64,000 nt of DNA. Origin: Salinibacterium sp. ZJ70 (GTDB taxonomy: Bacteria > Actinomycetota > Actinomycetes > Actinomycetales > Microbacteriaceae). Of this stretch, positions 45,611-54,245 are shown piece by piece. The stretch covers positions 1,922,001 to 1,986,000 of the forward strand of contig NZ_CP061770.1 of assembly GCF_011751865.2 (NCBI RefSeq). The letters are read 5' to 3'. Positions within the stretch are counted from its first letter, which is position 1. Each line of letters opens with the position of its first letter. The notes under the pieces were generated by a model. The model was not told the DNA's origin. It saw only the letters and a program-made list of their open reading frames with translations, and ran no database searches. A program made the translations under genes and the position numbers.

Positions 45611-45616
45611 GACCCA

Positions 45617-45626
45617 AGGCTACGCT
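45617..45626. promoter_or_regulatory. Overlapping divergent -10 boxes of the T3PKS operon and map
   Basis: The minus-strand box TAGCCT (45617-45622) and the plus-strand box TACGCT (45621-45626) share the two base pairs 45621-45622. Each box is exactly 6 nt from its start codon (ATG 45610 minus, GTG 45633 plus), and only 22 bp separate the two start codons. Polymerase cannot occupy both at once. Confidence 0.65.
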
Positions 45627-45632
45627 TTCTGA

Positions 45633-46403
45633 GTGATCGAACTCCGGACGCCAGCTGAAATTGAGCAGATGAGACTCGCGGGACGCTTCGTCGCGAGCGT
45701 GCTCGAAGCCACCCGCGACGCCGCCGATGTGGGCGTCAACCTCCTCGACCTCGATGCGCTCGCGCACGAGATGATCCGCAAGGCGGGCGCCGAGAGCTGC
45801 TACATCGACTACCACCCCTCGTTCGGCGGCTCGCCGTTCGGCAAGGTCATCTGCACCTCGGTGAACGACGCCGTGCTGCACGGCCTGCCCCACGACTACG
45901 TCCTCAAGGACGGCGACCTGCTGTCGCTCGACTTCGCCGCCTCGCTCGGCGGCTGGGTGTGCGACTCGGCGCTCTCGCTCGTCGTGGGCGAGCCGCGCCC
46001 AGAAGACCTCGAGCTCATCGCCACCACCGAGCGCGCCCTCGCTGCCGGCATCGCCGCGGCGCGCGTCGGCAACCGGATGGGCGATGTCTCGGCATCCATC
46101 GGCGACGTCGCGGAGGAGGCGGGACTGCTCGTCAACCTCGACTTCGGCGGCCACGGCGTCGGGCGCACCATGCACGGCGACCCGCACGTGCCCAACGACG
46201 GCCGCCGCAAGCGCGGGCTGCCGCTGAAGCCGGGCCTCGTGTTCGCGATCGAGCCGTGGTTCCTGCACACGACAGATGAGATCTACACCGACAAGGACGG
46301 CTGGACGCTGCGCTCGAAGGACGGCTCGCGCGGCGCGCACGCCGAGCACACCGTCGCGGTCACGCCCGAGGGCCCTGTCGTGCTGACGGCTCGCTCCAGC
46401 TGA
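45633..46403 (+). CDS. map: Methionine aminopeptidase
   Basis: Removes N-terminal Met from new proteins. The protein is 256 residues, type I without the N-terminal zinc finger. Metal ligands are all visible: the two Asp in LSLDFAASLGGWVCDSALS (11 apart), His in GGHGVGRTMHGDPHV, Glu in FAIEPWF and Glu in AEHTVAV. The GTG start is leaderless (TACGCT, 6 nt). Its 3' end faces trmD across a 194-bp gap filled by the 21-bp-period repeat element. Confidence 0.95.
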   Translation: MIELRTPAEIEQMRLAGRFVASVLEATRDAADVGVNLLDLDALAHEMIRKAGAESCYIDYHPSFGGSPFGKVICTSVNDAVLHGLPHDYVLKDGDLLSLDFAASLGGWVCDSALSLVVGEPRPEDLELIATTERALAAGIAAARVGNRMGDVSASIGDVAEEAGLLVNLDFGGHGVGRTMHGDPHVPNDGRRKRGLPLKPGLVFAIEPWFLHTTDEIYTDKDGWTLRSKDGSRGAHAEHTVAVTPEGPVVLTARSS

Positions 46404-46423
46404 CCCAGCGCTGTCCGGCATCC

Positions 46424-46555
46424 GTTATGCAGGATCCGGGAACGGTTGTGCAGGAAACGGCACCCCTTCATCCGTGAACATGCCCGGATTCACGGGGATA
46501 CGTCGCACGCGCAACACCCCAACTCCTGCATATCGGCAGGCCGTTCCTGCATAAC
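46424..46555. repeat. 21-bp-period inverted repeat element, locus A (map/trmD gap)
   Basis: Core GTT(A/G)TGCAGGA occurs in direct orientation at 46424-46434 and 46445-46455 (exactly 21 bp apart), then as its reverse complement at 46524-46534 (one mismatch) and 46545-46555 (again 21 bp apart), with a 68-bp spacer. The four cores can fold into a long interrupted hairpin. It fills most of the gap between the convergent map and trmD genes. Locus B at 61507-61775 has the same layout. Confidence 0.85.
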
Positions 46556-46597
46556 CGAGGCGGGGCCACGGGTGGGGCGGGCGCGGGACAGGCCGGA

Positions 46598-47293
46598 TCA
46601 GTCGGGCAGCAGCTCGGGGCGGACCCGGCGCGTGCGCTCCAGCTGCTGCTCGCGACGCCACGCGGCGATCGCGGCGTGGTTGCCCGAGAGCAGAACGGGC
46701 GGCGTCTCGAGCCCGCGCCAGAGGGCGGGCTTGGTGTAGCTCGGGTATTCGAGCAGGCCGTCCTCGTGGCTCTCCTCGACGAGCGACTCGGGGTTGCCCA
46801 CGACGCCCGGGACGAGGCGTCCGGCGGCTTCGATCATCGCCATCACGGCCACCTCTCCGCCATTGAGCACGTAGTCGCCGAGGCTCAGCTCGAGCACCTC
46901 CGCGACCTCGGGCCGAGTGGCGGTGTGCTCGATGACGCGATAGTCGATGCCCTCGTAGCGTCCACAGCAGAAGACGAGGTGCGGGCGCTGCGCCAGGTCA
47001 CGCGCGCGCGGTTGCGTGAAGAGATGTCCCGCAGGAGACGGAAAGACGACCGTCGCGTCCGTCGCCCCGTCGAGGATCGCGTCGAGCGCTTCTCCCCACG
47101 GCTCCGGCTTCATGACCATGCCCGCACCGCCGCCCGCTGGCGTGTCGTCGACGGTGCGGTGTCGGTCGTGCGTGAAGTCGCGCAGGTCGTGCACGCGCAC
47201 ATCGATGAGGCCCGTCGAACGCGCCTTGCCGAGCAGGGACACGTCGAGCACCGAGAAGAACTCGGGGAAGATCGTGACGATGTCGATGCGCAT
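46598..47293 (-). CDS. trmD: tRNA (guanine-N1)-methyltransferase TrmD
   Basis: Methylates G37 of tRNAs ending in purine at position 36, preventing frameshifts. The protein is 231 residues. The SPOUT knot is visible: [13 protein letters not shown] and [21 protein letters not shown], with [12 protein letters not shown] upstream and the C-terminal domain [25 protein letters not shown] 47293 is leaderless after TAGGCT. Confidence 0.96.
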   Translation of the reverse strand: MRIDIVTIFPEFFSVLDVSLLGKARSTGLIDVRVHDLRDFTHDRHRTVDDTPAGGGAGMVMKPEPWGEALDAILDGATDATVVFPSPAGHLFTQPRARDLAQRPHLVFCCGRYEGIDYRVIEHTATRPEVAEVLELSLGDYVLNGGEVAVMAMIEAAGRLVPGVVGNPESLVEESHEDGLLEYPSYTKPALWRGLETPPVLLSGNHAAIAAWRREQQLERTRRVRPELLPD

Positions 47294-47299
47294 CCGTCG

Positions 47300-47305
47300 A
47301 GCCTA
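47300..47305 (-). promoter_or_regulatory. -10 box of trmD (TAGGCT), leaderless
   Basis: TAGGCT lies 6 nt before ATG 47293 on the minus strand, in the 29-bp gap after rimM. trmD can thus be transcribed apart from rpsP-khpA-rimM. Confidence 0.55.
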
Positions 47306-47322
47306 ACCGGGTGCCGACGACG

Positions 47323-47967
47323 TCAGTCTGAGTCGGAGGCCGACTGAACCTCGCCCTGAGCGGATGCCTCGGGCGCGTCCTCGCCAGGAGCGTCGGCAGC
47401 GGGCGCCTCGGGCTCCTCGTCCACCAGGTCTTCGAAGAGACCTGCGGGCGGGGTGAGGGTCACGATGCCGGCCTCGATGTCGACGCTCGGCACGATCGCG
47501 GAGACGAACGGCACGAGAACCTCGCGGTCGCCCGCCTTGATGACGAGGAGATCCTGAGCGGGAAGGTGCTCGACGCGCACGAGCTCTCCGAGCTCGACGC
47601 CGTCGCGCATCGCCTTCAGGCCGACCAGCTGGTGGTCGTACCAGGCGTCGGGCTCCTGCTCGGCCTGCACGTCGGCTTCGATCCAGAGGATCGCCTTGAC
47701 GAGCGTCTCGGCCGCGTTGCGGTCGTCGATGCCCTCGAAGAAGGCGACAGGGTGGTCGTTGTACCAGCGCAGCTCACGGAGCTCGATGGACTGGTCGTGC
47801 CACGGAGACGTGGCAGGAACCTGGAGGGAGAACGTCGCTCCCGGCACGAAGCGCTTGGCGGGATCGTCGGTGTAGAGCTCGACCTTCAGCGCGCCCTTGA
47901 GGCCATGCGCCTTGACGAGTCGCCCGACCCGCAGCTGGGTGGTGCCGGAGCGCTTGGAGCCGCTCAC
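47323..47967 (-). CDS. rimM: Ribosome maturation factor RimM
   Basis: Assembly factor that binds S19 during 30S head maturation. The protein is 214 residues: RimM N-domain (LRVGRLVKAHGLKGALKVELYTDDP), PRC-barrel (WYDHQLVGLKAMRDGVELGELVRVEHLPAQDLLVIKAGDREVLVPFV, split) and an about 40-residue acidic, Ala/Glu-rich tail not found in E. coli. GTG overlaps the khpA stop (GTGA). Confidence 0.94.
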   Translation of the reverse strand: MSGSKRSGTTQLRVGRLVKAHGLKGALKVELYTDDPAKRFVPGATFSLQVPATSPWHDQSIELRELRWYNDHPVAFFEGIDDRNAAETLVKAILWIEADVQAEQEPDAWYDHQLVGLKAMRDGVELGELVRVEHLPAQDLLVIKAGDREVLVPFVSAIVPSVDIEAGIVTLTPPAGLFEDLVDEEPEAPAADAPGEDAPEASAQGEVQSASDSD

Positions 47968-48203
47968 GCCGCGTCAGTGTCGACGACGTCGACGCGCACA
48001 CGACGGCCATCGGCGAGTGCGTTCACGAGGGCGCGGAGCGCCTTCGCGGTGCGTCCCGAGCGGCCGATGACGCGGCCGAGGTCCTCGGGGTGCACGCGCA
48101 CCTCGAGGACCTCGCCACGCGACGAGCTCGACGAATCCACCTGCACGTCGTCCGGGTGATCCACGATCCCCTTCACGAGGTGCTCCAGGGCGGATGCGAG
48201 CAC
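47964..48203 (-). CDS. khpA: KH-domain RNA-binding protein KhpA
   Basis: 79-residue single KH domain with the GxxG loop in GRVIGRSGRTAKALR. It acts in RNA binding and, in Gram-positives, cell-size control with KhpB. It always sits between rpsP and rimM. The GTG start is served by AAGGAG, which is made of the last two sense codons of rpsP, so the rpsP C-terminus and the khpA ribosome binding site are the same bases. Confidence 0.93.
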   Translation of the reverse strand: MLASALEHLVKGIVDHPDDVQVDSSSSSRGEVLEVRVHPEDLGRVIGRSGRTAKALRALVNALADGRRVRVDVVDTDAA

Positions 48204-48207
48204 GGTC

Positions 48208-48648
48208 TTACTCCTTGTCGGCGTCAGCGTCGACGGCGGCGTCGGCCTCGACAGCGGCGGCCTCAGCGGGCGCCTCTTCGACCTTCTCGGCCTTCTTCTC
48301 AGCCTTGGGCTTGAGAACCGGCTTCTTCTTCTCGTCGGCGACGAAGGCGACGGGCGCTTCCTTCACCTTGATGGTGCTCACGGCGTCCTTGTCGCCCTTG
48401 AACTTGCCCCAGTCGCCCGAGAGCTTGAGGAGCGCACGCACCTGCTCGGTCGGCTGCGCGCCGACGGAGAGCCAGTACTGGGCACGCTCGGAGTTGACCT
48501 CGATGAACGAGGGCTCCTCGGTGGGGTGGTACTTGCCGATCTCCTCGATCACACGACCATCGCGCTTGGTGCGCGAGTCGGCGACGACGATGCGGTAGTA
48601 CGGGGCACGGATCTTGCCGAGCCGCTTGAGGCGGATCTTGACAGCCAC
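48208..48648 (-). CDS. rpsP: Ribosomal protein S16 with extended tail
   Basis: The first 85 residues are standard S16 ([40 protein letters not shown], split). The 146-residue protein carries an about 60-residue tail, first Lys-rich ([16 protein letters not shown]) then Ala/Glu/Asp-rich. AGGAG lies 4 nt before the GTG. First gene of rpsP-khpA-rimM(-trmD). The leader (48649-48774) has a CAGAAT box near its upstream end but no clear structure. Confidence 0.96.
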   Translation of the reverse strand: MAVKIRLKRLGKIRAPYYRIVVADSRTKRDGRVIEEIGKYHPTEEPSFIEVNSERAQYWLSVGAQPTEQVRALLKLSGDWGKFKGDKDAVSTIKVKEAPVAFVADEKKKPVLKPKAEKKAEKVEEAPAEAAAVEADAAVDADADKE

Positions 48649-48774
48649 AATTCTCCTGAAACGTATTGAATGGGGTCGAACTGCTCCCGTGCGCGTGGGG
48701 GCACACTCCGGCAGAAAGCTCTGAGGGGGAACATCCGGGCCTGATAGAGGGTCGGGCTTCGGCGTTCCAACGTC

Positions 48775-49752
48775 CTATTCTGTCACGTCCCGAGAGGTGT
48801 CGCCACCAGGTCCGGCCACAGCCTCCTCCTGCACCGGTTCTTCGACGGCCTGCTCTGCCTCAGCGCGGGTGTCGCGACGCCGAGAGATCGCGACACCGAC
48901 GAGGCACAGAACCCCGCCGACGATGGCGAGGAGCGTCGGCACCTCACCGAACGCGAGCCACCCGGTGAGCACCGTCAGCGGGGGCACGACGTAGGTGGCG
49001 ACACCCAGCTGACCTGCGGGGACGCGTGCGAGGGCGTAGCCCCATGTGGTGAACGCGAGCGCCGTGGGGACGATGCCGAGATACGCCATCCCGGCGATGC
49101 CGGCGGGCGATGCGACGGCGAGCTCGGCGAGCAGCTGGCCCATGAACGGCAGGCAGGCGAGCATGCCGAACGCGCATCCGATGAACGCCACCTGGCCGGC
49201 AGGCAGCCGCCGCACGATCGGCTTCTGCACGAGCACGCCGATCGCGTACGTGACGGCCGCCACGAGCGCCCACAGGACGCCTGCGATGTCGACCTGCGCG
49301 CCGTCACCTGCGACGCTCATCCCGACGCCGATGAGCACGACGCCCGTGAACGAGACGGATGCGCCGATCAGCAGCCAGCGCGGCACCCCTTCGCCGAGGA
49401 AGAGGCCGGCGCCGAGGGCGATGAGCAGCGGGCCGATGTTGACGACCATCGCCGTCGTTCCCGCATCGAGGGTCGCCTCGGCGAGATTGAGGGTGACGTT
49501 GTAGGCACCGAACCAGGCGACCCCGTGCAGCACCAGCAGCACCCACTCGCGGCGCGTGGGGCGCAACCAGTTGCGCGCGACGGCGGCGATGATGCCGAGC
49601 GCGACGACGCCCACGATGAGGCGGCCGAGCGCGAGCGCCCCACCCCCGATCTCGGGCGCGACGCCGCGGATGACGATGAACGCGCTGGTCCATGCGAGGA
49701 GCGTGAAGATGATCGCGGCGAGCACGAGCGGGGGAACGCGGACGGTGGGCAC
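48775..49752 (-). CDS. EamA/DMT family permease
   Basis: 325 residues with ten hydrophobic segments in two EamA repeats (about 8-140 and 155-290); repeat landmarks include WTSAFIVIRGVAPE and AYLGIVPTALAFTTWGYALARVPAGQLGVATYVVPP (split). An acidic C-tail of about 35 residues follows. Such permeases export amino acids or metabolites; the substrate is unknown. GTG 49752 lies 7 nt after TAGCGT. The open frame beyond it to 50043 overlaps the divergent ligase gene. Confidence 0.87.
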   Translation of the reverse strand: MPTVRVPPLVLAAIIFTLLAWTSAFIVIRGVAPEIGGGALALGRLIVGVVALGIIAAVARNWLRPTRREWVLLVLHGVAWFGAYNVTLNLAEATLDAGTTAMVVNIGPLLIALGAGLFLGEGVPRWLLIGASVSFTGVVLIGVGMSVAGDGAQVDIAGVLWALVAAVTYAIGVLVQKPIVRRLPAGQVAFIGCAFGMLACLPFMGQLLAELAVASPAGIAGMAYLGIVPTALAFTTWGYALARVPAGQLGVATYVVPPLTVLTGWLAFGEVPTLLAIVGGVLCLVGVAISRRRDTRAEAEQAVEEPVQEEAVAGPGGDTSRDVTE

Positions 49753-49759
49753 GACGGCC

Positions 49760-49765
49760 ACGCTA
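49760..49765 (-). promoter_or_regulatory. -10 box (TAGCGT) of the EamA permease gene
   Basis: TAGCGT lies 7 nt before GTG 49752 on the minus strand. Confidence 0.5.
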
Positions 49766-49918
49766 CGCGCCGCATCCGACGCCCGACAGCGGGATTTCGG
49801 ACACCGCGTTGCTGATTCCCGCCATCCCCCACCGCGTCTCCCGTGACCCGCATGCCACACCCGCGGCGGCCCTGTCGAGGGGTTCCCCAGGCTCACCCCG
49901 GGTGCGAGACTCCCCCGC

Positions 49919-51061
49919 ATGCGGATCCCCTTCGAAGCGTCGGCGCGCAACACCGTGGGCATCGAGTGGGAGCTCATGCTCGTCGACCCGCAGACGGGCG
50001 ATCTCGTCGGCCGGGCGCCCGAGATCATCACGGCGCTCGACACCGATGGCGACGCGCGGGTGCGCTACACGGCGACCACCGAGCTGCTCACCAACACGAT
50101 CGAGCTGACGAGCGGCGTGGGCAGCGACGTCGCGGAGGCGGTGGCCGACATCCGTGACGCGATCGACGCGGCGCAGCGCCTCACCGACCCGCTCGGCATT
50201 GCGCTCATGGGCGGCGGCAGCCATCCGTTCGCCCGCTGGTTCGACCAGACGATCACCGACAAGACGCGGTACCACACGCTCGTCGAGCGCACCCAGTGGT
50301 GGGGGCGCAACATGATGATCTGGGGCGTGCATGTGCACGTGGGAGTGGACGACGTGCGCAAGGTCATGCCGATCATCGGCGCGCTCACCGACTACCTGCC
50401 CCACCTGCAGGCCATCTCGGCGTCGAGTCCGTTCTGGGCGGGCGAGCGCACCGGCTACGCCTCGAATCGTGCGCTCGTGTTCCAGCAGCTGCCGACGGCG
50501 GGACTGCCGTGGCCGCTGCGCACGTGGAGCGAGTACGAGAGCTACCTCGACGACATGATGCGCGCGGATGTGATGGCGGATGCCACCGAGGTGCGCTGGG
50601 ACATCCGCCCGGCTCCACGGTGGGGCACGATCGAGATGCGCGCGTGCGACGGCGCGACGTCGCTGAGCGAGCTCGCGACGCTCGCCGCGCTCACCCAGTG
50701 TCTCGTGGAGCACTTCTCTCGTGAGCTGGATGCGGGACGCGAGCTCACCCCCCTGCTTCCCTGGTACCACCGCGAGAACAAGTGGCGCACAGCGCGCTAC
50801 GGGCTCGATGCGCACGTGCTCGTCGACCGCCAGGGGGTGGAGCGTCCGGTGGCGACGCACCTGGTCGAGATGCTCGAGACGCTCACGCCGATCGCCGTCG
50901 AGCTCGGCTGTCGCACCGAGCTCGACGGCGTGCATCGGATCCTCGCCTCCGGCGGCAGCTCGCGTCGTCAGCTGCAGGCGGCGGATGACGCGGGCGGCGA
51001 CCTGCGGGCGGTCGCCGCCCACCTCATCAGCGAGTTCCGGGGGCCGGCGGCGGCACGATGA
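49919..51061 (+). CDS. YbdK-type carboxylate-amine ligase (glutamate-cysteine ligase family 2)
   Basis: 380 residues, the family length. It starts FEASARNTVGIEWELMLVDPQTGDL and has NTIELTSGV, GGGSHPFARW, WGVHVHVGV, the loop SSPFWAGERTGYASNRALVFQQLP and APRWGTIEMRACDG, typical of GCS2/YbdK ATP-grasp-like ligases. E. coli YbdK has weak glutamate-cysteine ligase activity. Actinobacteria use mycothiol or ergothioneine rather than glutathione, so the true substrate is open. No clear RBS; start chosen from the conserved N-terminus. Confidence 0.88.
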   Translation: MRIPFEASARNTVGIEWELMLVDPQTGDLVGRAPEIITALDTDGDARVRYTATTELLTNTIELTSGVGSDVAEAVADIRDAIDAAQRLTDPLGIALMGGGSHPFARWFDQTITDKTRYHTLVERTQWWGRNMMIWGVHVHVGVDDVRKVMPIIGALTDYLPHLQAISASSPFWAGERTGYASNRALVFQQLPTAGLPWPLRTWSEYESYLDDMMRADVMADATEVRWDIRPAPRWGTIEMRACDGATSLSELATLAALTQCLVEHFSRELDAGRELTPLLPWYHRENKWRTARYGLDAHVLVDRQGVERPVATHLVEMLETLTPIAVELGCRTELDGVHRILASGGSSRRQLQAADDAGGDLRAVAAHLISEFRGPAAAR

Positions 51062-51094
51062 GGCGCTCGCCCGGCTGGGGAGCCGGAGCGGCGA

Positions 51095-53257
51095 TCACCG
51101 CTGCGACGCGACCTCGGCGTCCTGACCCACCTTCGCCTCCGCGTCGTCCTCCGACGACTCGTCGACGGCGCGAGACGCGAGGGCGTCCTCGCCGCGCGCA
51201 GCCGCATCCGCGTCGCTCGTGAGCGGCTTGCGCGGCCACCAGAAACGGTCCTTGGTGAGGAATGCGAGGGCGGGCACGATCACCGTGCGCACGAGGAGCG
51301 TGTCGATGAGCACGCCGATGCAGACGATGACGCCGATCTGGGTGAGCGTGATGAGCGGCAGCACGCCGAGCACGGCGAACACGGCTGCCAGCAGGATGCC
51401 GGCGCTCGTGATGACGCCGCCGGTTGCGGCGAGCGCGCGGATCATGCCCTGCGTGGTGCCGAGGGTGCGGCTCTCCTCGTCGGCTCGGGTCACAAGGAAG
51501 ATCGAGTAGTCCACACCGAGCGCCACCAGGAACAGGAAGCTGAACAGCAGCACGTTGTTGTCGATCGCGGGGAACCCGAACAGTGGCGAGGAGAAGATCC
51601 ACCAGGCAGCTCCCACTGCCGAGAAGAAGCTCGCGACGACGGCGATGAGCAGCAGGATCGGGGCCACGATCGCCCGCAGCAGAACGATCAGCACGACGAG
51701 CACCAGCACGAGGATGATCGGGATGATGAGCGCCTGGTCACGCAGCTGCGCTTCGGTCACGTCGAGCGCCTGTGCGTCGAGTCCGCCGACGACGCCGGAG
51801 CCGTCGCCCACCTCATCGAGCGCGTCGCGCATCGCGGTGACAGCTTCGAACGCCTCGGGGGTCTCGGCACCGGCGTCGAGGGTGACGCTGAGGCGCGCGA
51901 GGTCGTCGGTCGTCTCGGTGACGGCGGCGGCGTCCACGCGATCGACGGCGAGGAGCGCCTCGATGGCGGCATCCGCATCCTCGACCGGCACGACGACAGC
52001 GGCGGGCGAGGTGGTGCCGGCGGAGAAGGTGTCAGCGAGCACCTCCTGGCCGATGACGGCGTCGGGCTTGCTGAGGAAGCGGTCGTTCTGCGAGAGCCCG
52101 GTCTGCACGAAGAAGAGCCCGCTGGCCATCGCACCGAGGATGACGAAGCCGGCGACGGCGACGATCGCGGGGCGGCGGGACACGGCCCGTCCGAGCTTGC
52201 CCCACGGGCTGCGCGCGATGACGTCGGCCGAGCCGAAGCGCGGGACGTAGGGCCAGAAGAGTCCGCGTCCGAAGAGCACGAGGGCCGCCGGCAGCACGAT
52301 GAGCGCGAAGATCATCGCGACGACGATGCCGACCGCGCACGCGAGGCCGAGGGCGCGGTTGCCGGCGAGCTCTCCGAAGAGCAGCGTCGCGAGCGCGAGG
52401 GCGACGGTTCCGCCCGAGGCGATGATCGCGGGTCCGGCGCCGCGCATGGCCTTGCGCATCGCCGCGCGGCGGTCGCGGTGCAGGCGCAGCTCATCGCGGT
52501 AGCGGGCGATGAGCAGCAGGGCGTAGTTGGTGCCAGCACCGAAGACGAGCACGGACAGGATGCCGGTGATGGAGGCGTCGAGCTCGACGCCGAGGGTCGA
52601 AGCGACCTCACGCGCGATGATGCCGGCGAGTGCGTCGCCGAGGCCGATCACCGAGAGCGGAACGAGCCACAGCCACGGGCTGCGGTAGGTGATGAGCAGC
52701 AGCACGGCGACGACGATGACGGTCGTGAGCAGGAGGGTGAAGTCGGCGCCCGAGAAGACGGCGGCGACATCCACCGAGAAGCCTTCGGCACCGGTGAGGT
52801 ACACGCGGACGTCGTCGAGGTCTGCGGTCGCGATGTCGCGGAGCTGCTCAGCACGCTCGCGCTGCTCGCCTGTGTCGTTGATGGCCTCGAGCGGCACGAC
52901 CACGAGTGCGACCGTTCCGTCGTCCGAGACCTGTGCGGGAGGCACGAAGCCCTCCGGCGCGAATTCGGCGAGCTCGCCGAACGCCTTCGCGTTGATGGTC
53001 GCGATCGCCTCGTCCGAGAGGGCGCCGTTCTCGCTCTCGAAGACGAGAAGCGCGGAGGTTCCCTCGGCGCTCGGGAACTCCTCGAGGAGGCGGTCGGCGA
53101 CGACCGACTCGGCGTTCTCCGACAGCCCGGCAGTGGGTGCGGCGCTCGACTTCTCACCGCCCGTGAGGAAGAACAGCGACGCGGCCGCAAGGGCGGTGAC
53201 GACGAGCACGATCCACGAGGTCTTCGCAGATGTGATGAATCGGAGCAGGCCGGACAT
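51095..53257 (-). CDS. MMPL/RND-type transporter
   Basis: 720 residues, about 12 membrane segments in two repeats. Each repeat has a TM, a large external loop (about 40-165 and 395-495) and a five-TM block. MMPL signatures are visible: the GAGTNYALLLIARYRDEL segment in repeat 1 and ALGVDYSIFLVTRADEESR in repeat 2; the Asp in VDYS fits the proton relay. Members export lipids or drugs. The C-tail is acidic and disordered. Its upstream region is AT-rich with palindromes, unlike any other promoter here, which points to control by a TetR or MarR regulator; none is adjacent. Confidence 0.9.
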   Translation of the reverse strand: MSGLLRFITSAKTSWIVLVVTALAAASLFFLTGGEKSSAAPTAGLSENAESVVADRLLEEFPSAEGTSALLVFESENGALSDEAIATINAKAFGELAEFAPEGFVPPAQVSDDGTVALVVVPLEAINDTGEQRERAEQLRDIATADLDDVRVYLTGAEGFSVDVAAVFSGADFTLLLTTVIVVAVLLLITYRSPWLWLVPLSVIGLGDALAGIIAREVASTLGVELDASITGILSVLVFGAGTNYALLLIARYRDELRLHRDRRAAMRKAMRGAGPAIIASGGTVALALATLLFGELAGNRALGLACAVGIVVAMIFALIVLPAALVLFGRGLFWPYVPRFGSADVIARSPWGKLGRAVSRRPAIVAVAGFVILGAMASGLFFVQTGLSQNDRFLSKPDAVIGQEVLADTFSAGTTSPAAVVVPVEDADAAIEALLAVDRVDAAAVTETTDDLARLSVTLDAGAETPEAFEAVTAMRDALDEVGDGSGVVGGLDAQALDVTEAQLRDQALIIPIILVLVLVVLIVLLRAIVAPILLLIAVVASFFSAVGAAWWIFSSPLFGFPAIDNNVLLFSFLFLVALGVDYSIFLVTRADEESRTLGTTQGMIRALAATGGVITSAGILLAAVFAVLGVLPLITLTQIGVIVCIGVLIDTLLVRTVIVPALAFLTKDRFWWPRKPLTSDADAAARGEDALASRAVDESSEDDAEAKVGQDAEVASQR

Positions 53258-53276
53258 GGAGGTCCTCTCAGGCGGT

Positions 53277-53324
53277 CAAGTATTTAGTTAGACATGTTAC
53301 ATACTTTCTTAACTAGATAAAAAC
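53277..53324. promoter_or_regulatory. AT-rich operator/promoter region of the MMPL gene
   Basis: A 48-bp AT-rich island directly upstream of the MMPL gene. It has TAGTTA (53285-53290) and its complement TAACTA (53310-53315), which flank a central 9-bp palindrome ATGTTACAT (53294-53302). Nested inverted repeats like these are typical TetR/MarR operators. Confidence 0.6.
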
Positions 53325-53379
53325 GCATGAACATGCGGACCCCGCCAGAAGCCAGCGTGTCGTCGCGAAGCCGGGCGAA

Positions 53380-54192
53380 TCAGCGCGAATCGCGCCACGC
53401 GAGCAGCGCCCGCACAGCCGAGTCATCGAAGTCGGGAGCCGCCATCGCGACGATGAACGTCGAGAACCCGAGCCGCACGAACTCCTCCGCAGCCTGTGGG
53501 TCGCCCACCCCGAGCCCTCGAATGCTCGTTCCCGTCGAGCGCTCGATCTCGGCCGGATCGCGCCCCACGGCACGGCAGTGCTCGTCGAGGACCGCTGACT
53601 TGTGCGCGAGCGTCTCGGCGGATCCGAACGCGTGCCAGATGTCGGCGTGCTGGGCGACGACGCGCAAGGTGCGGCGCTCCCCTCCCCCGCCGATGAGGAT
53701 CGGGATGTGACGCGTGGGCGGCGGCACGAGTCGCCCGAGGCGTTCCCGCACCTGCGGAACCGCCTCCTCGAACGCCGTCATCCGCGATCCGACGGTTCCG
53801 AACGGGAAGCCGTACTCGTCGAAGTCGCGCTCGAACCATCCGGCCCCGAGCCCCAGGATGAAGCGGCCCACACCCGAATCGCCGGCCGAGATGTGGTCGA
53901 TCGTGCGCGCCATGTCGGCGAGCAGGTGCGGATTGCGGAACGGCGTCGCCGACACGAGCGGGCCGAACTCCACGCGGCTCGTCTGCTCGGCGATCGCCCC
54001 GAGCATCGTGAACGCCTCGAAGTGGCTGCCATCGGGGTCGCCCGTGAGCGGGAAGAAGTGATCCCAGCCCATGATGATGTCGACGCCGAGATCCTCCATG
54101 CGGCGCACCGTGTCGCGCAGCACCGGATACGGGGCATGCTGGGGCGCGATCTGCACGCCGATGCGGATGGGGCGAGGAGCGAGAGCGGTCAC
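53380..54192 (-). CDS. LLM class F420-dependent oxidoreductase
   Basis: 270 residues of the luciferase-like barrel: IRIGVQIAPQHAPYPVLRDTVRRMEDLGVD, VEFGPLVSATPFRNPHLLADMARTIDHIS, FILGLGAGWFERDFDEYGFPFG and the IPILIGGGGERRTLRVVAQHAD cofactor segment. GAGWFERDFDEYG is typical of F420-binding members. Substrate unknown. GTG 54192 has both a TAGGGT box and GAGAGG within 12 nt; the former fits a leaderless start. Confidence 0.87.
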   Translation of the reverse strand: MTALAPRPIRIGVQIAPQHAPYPVLRDTVRRMEDLGVDIIMGWDHFFPLTGDPDGSHFEAFTMLGAIAEQTSRVEFGPLVSATPFRNPHLLADMARTIDHISAGDSGVGRFILGLGAGWFERDFDEYGFPFGTVGSRMTAFEEAVPQVRERLGRLVPPPTRHIPILIGGGGERRTLRVVAQHADIWHAFGSAETLAHKSAVLDEHCRAVGRDPAEIERSTGTSIRGLGVGDPQAAEEFVRLGFSTFIVAMAAPDFDDSAVRALLAWRDSR

Positions 54193-54198
54193 CCTCTC

Positions 54199-54204
54199 AC
54201 CCTA
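54199..54204 (-). promoter_or_regulatory. -10 box (TAGGGT) of the LLM oxidoreductase gene
   Basis: TAGGGT lies 6 nt before GTG 54192 on the minus strand, adjacent to the ffh 3' end. Confidence 0.5.
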
Positions 54205-54245
54205 CGGATGCGCGACGGAATCGCGGACCCCGTGCACTCCTCGGC

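Noticed and set aside
48649..48774. tRNA or small RNA gene in the rpsP leader
   Set aside because: No cloverleaf or T-loop consensus could be found; only short GC-rich stems are present.
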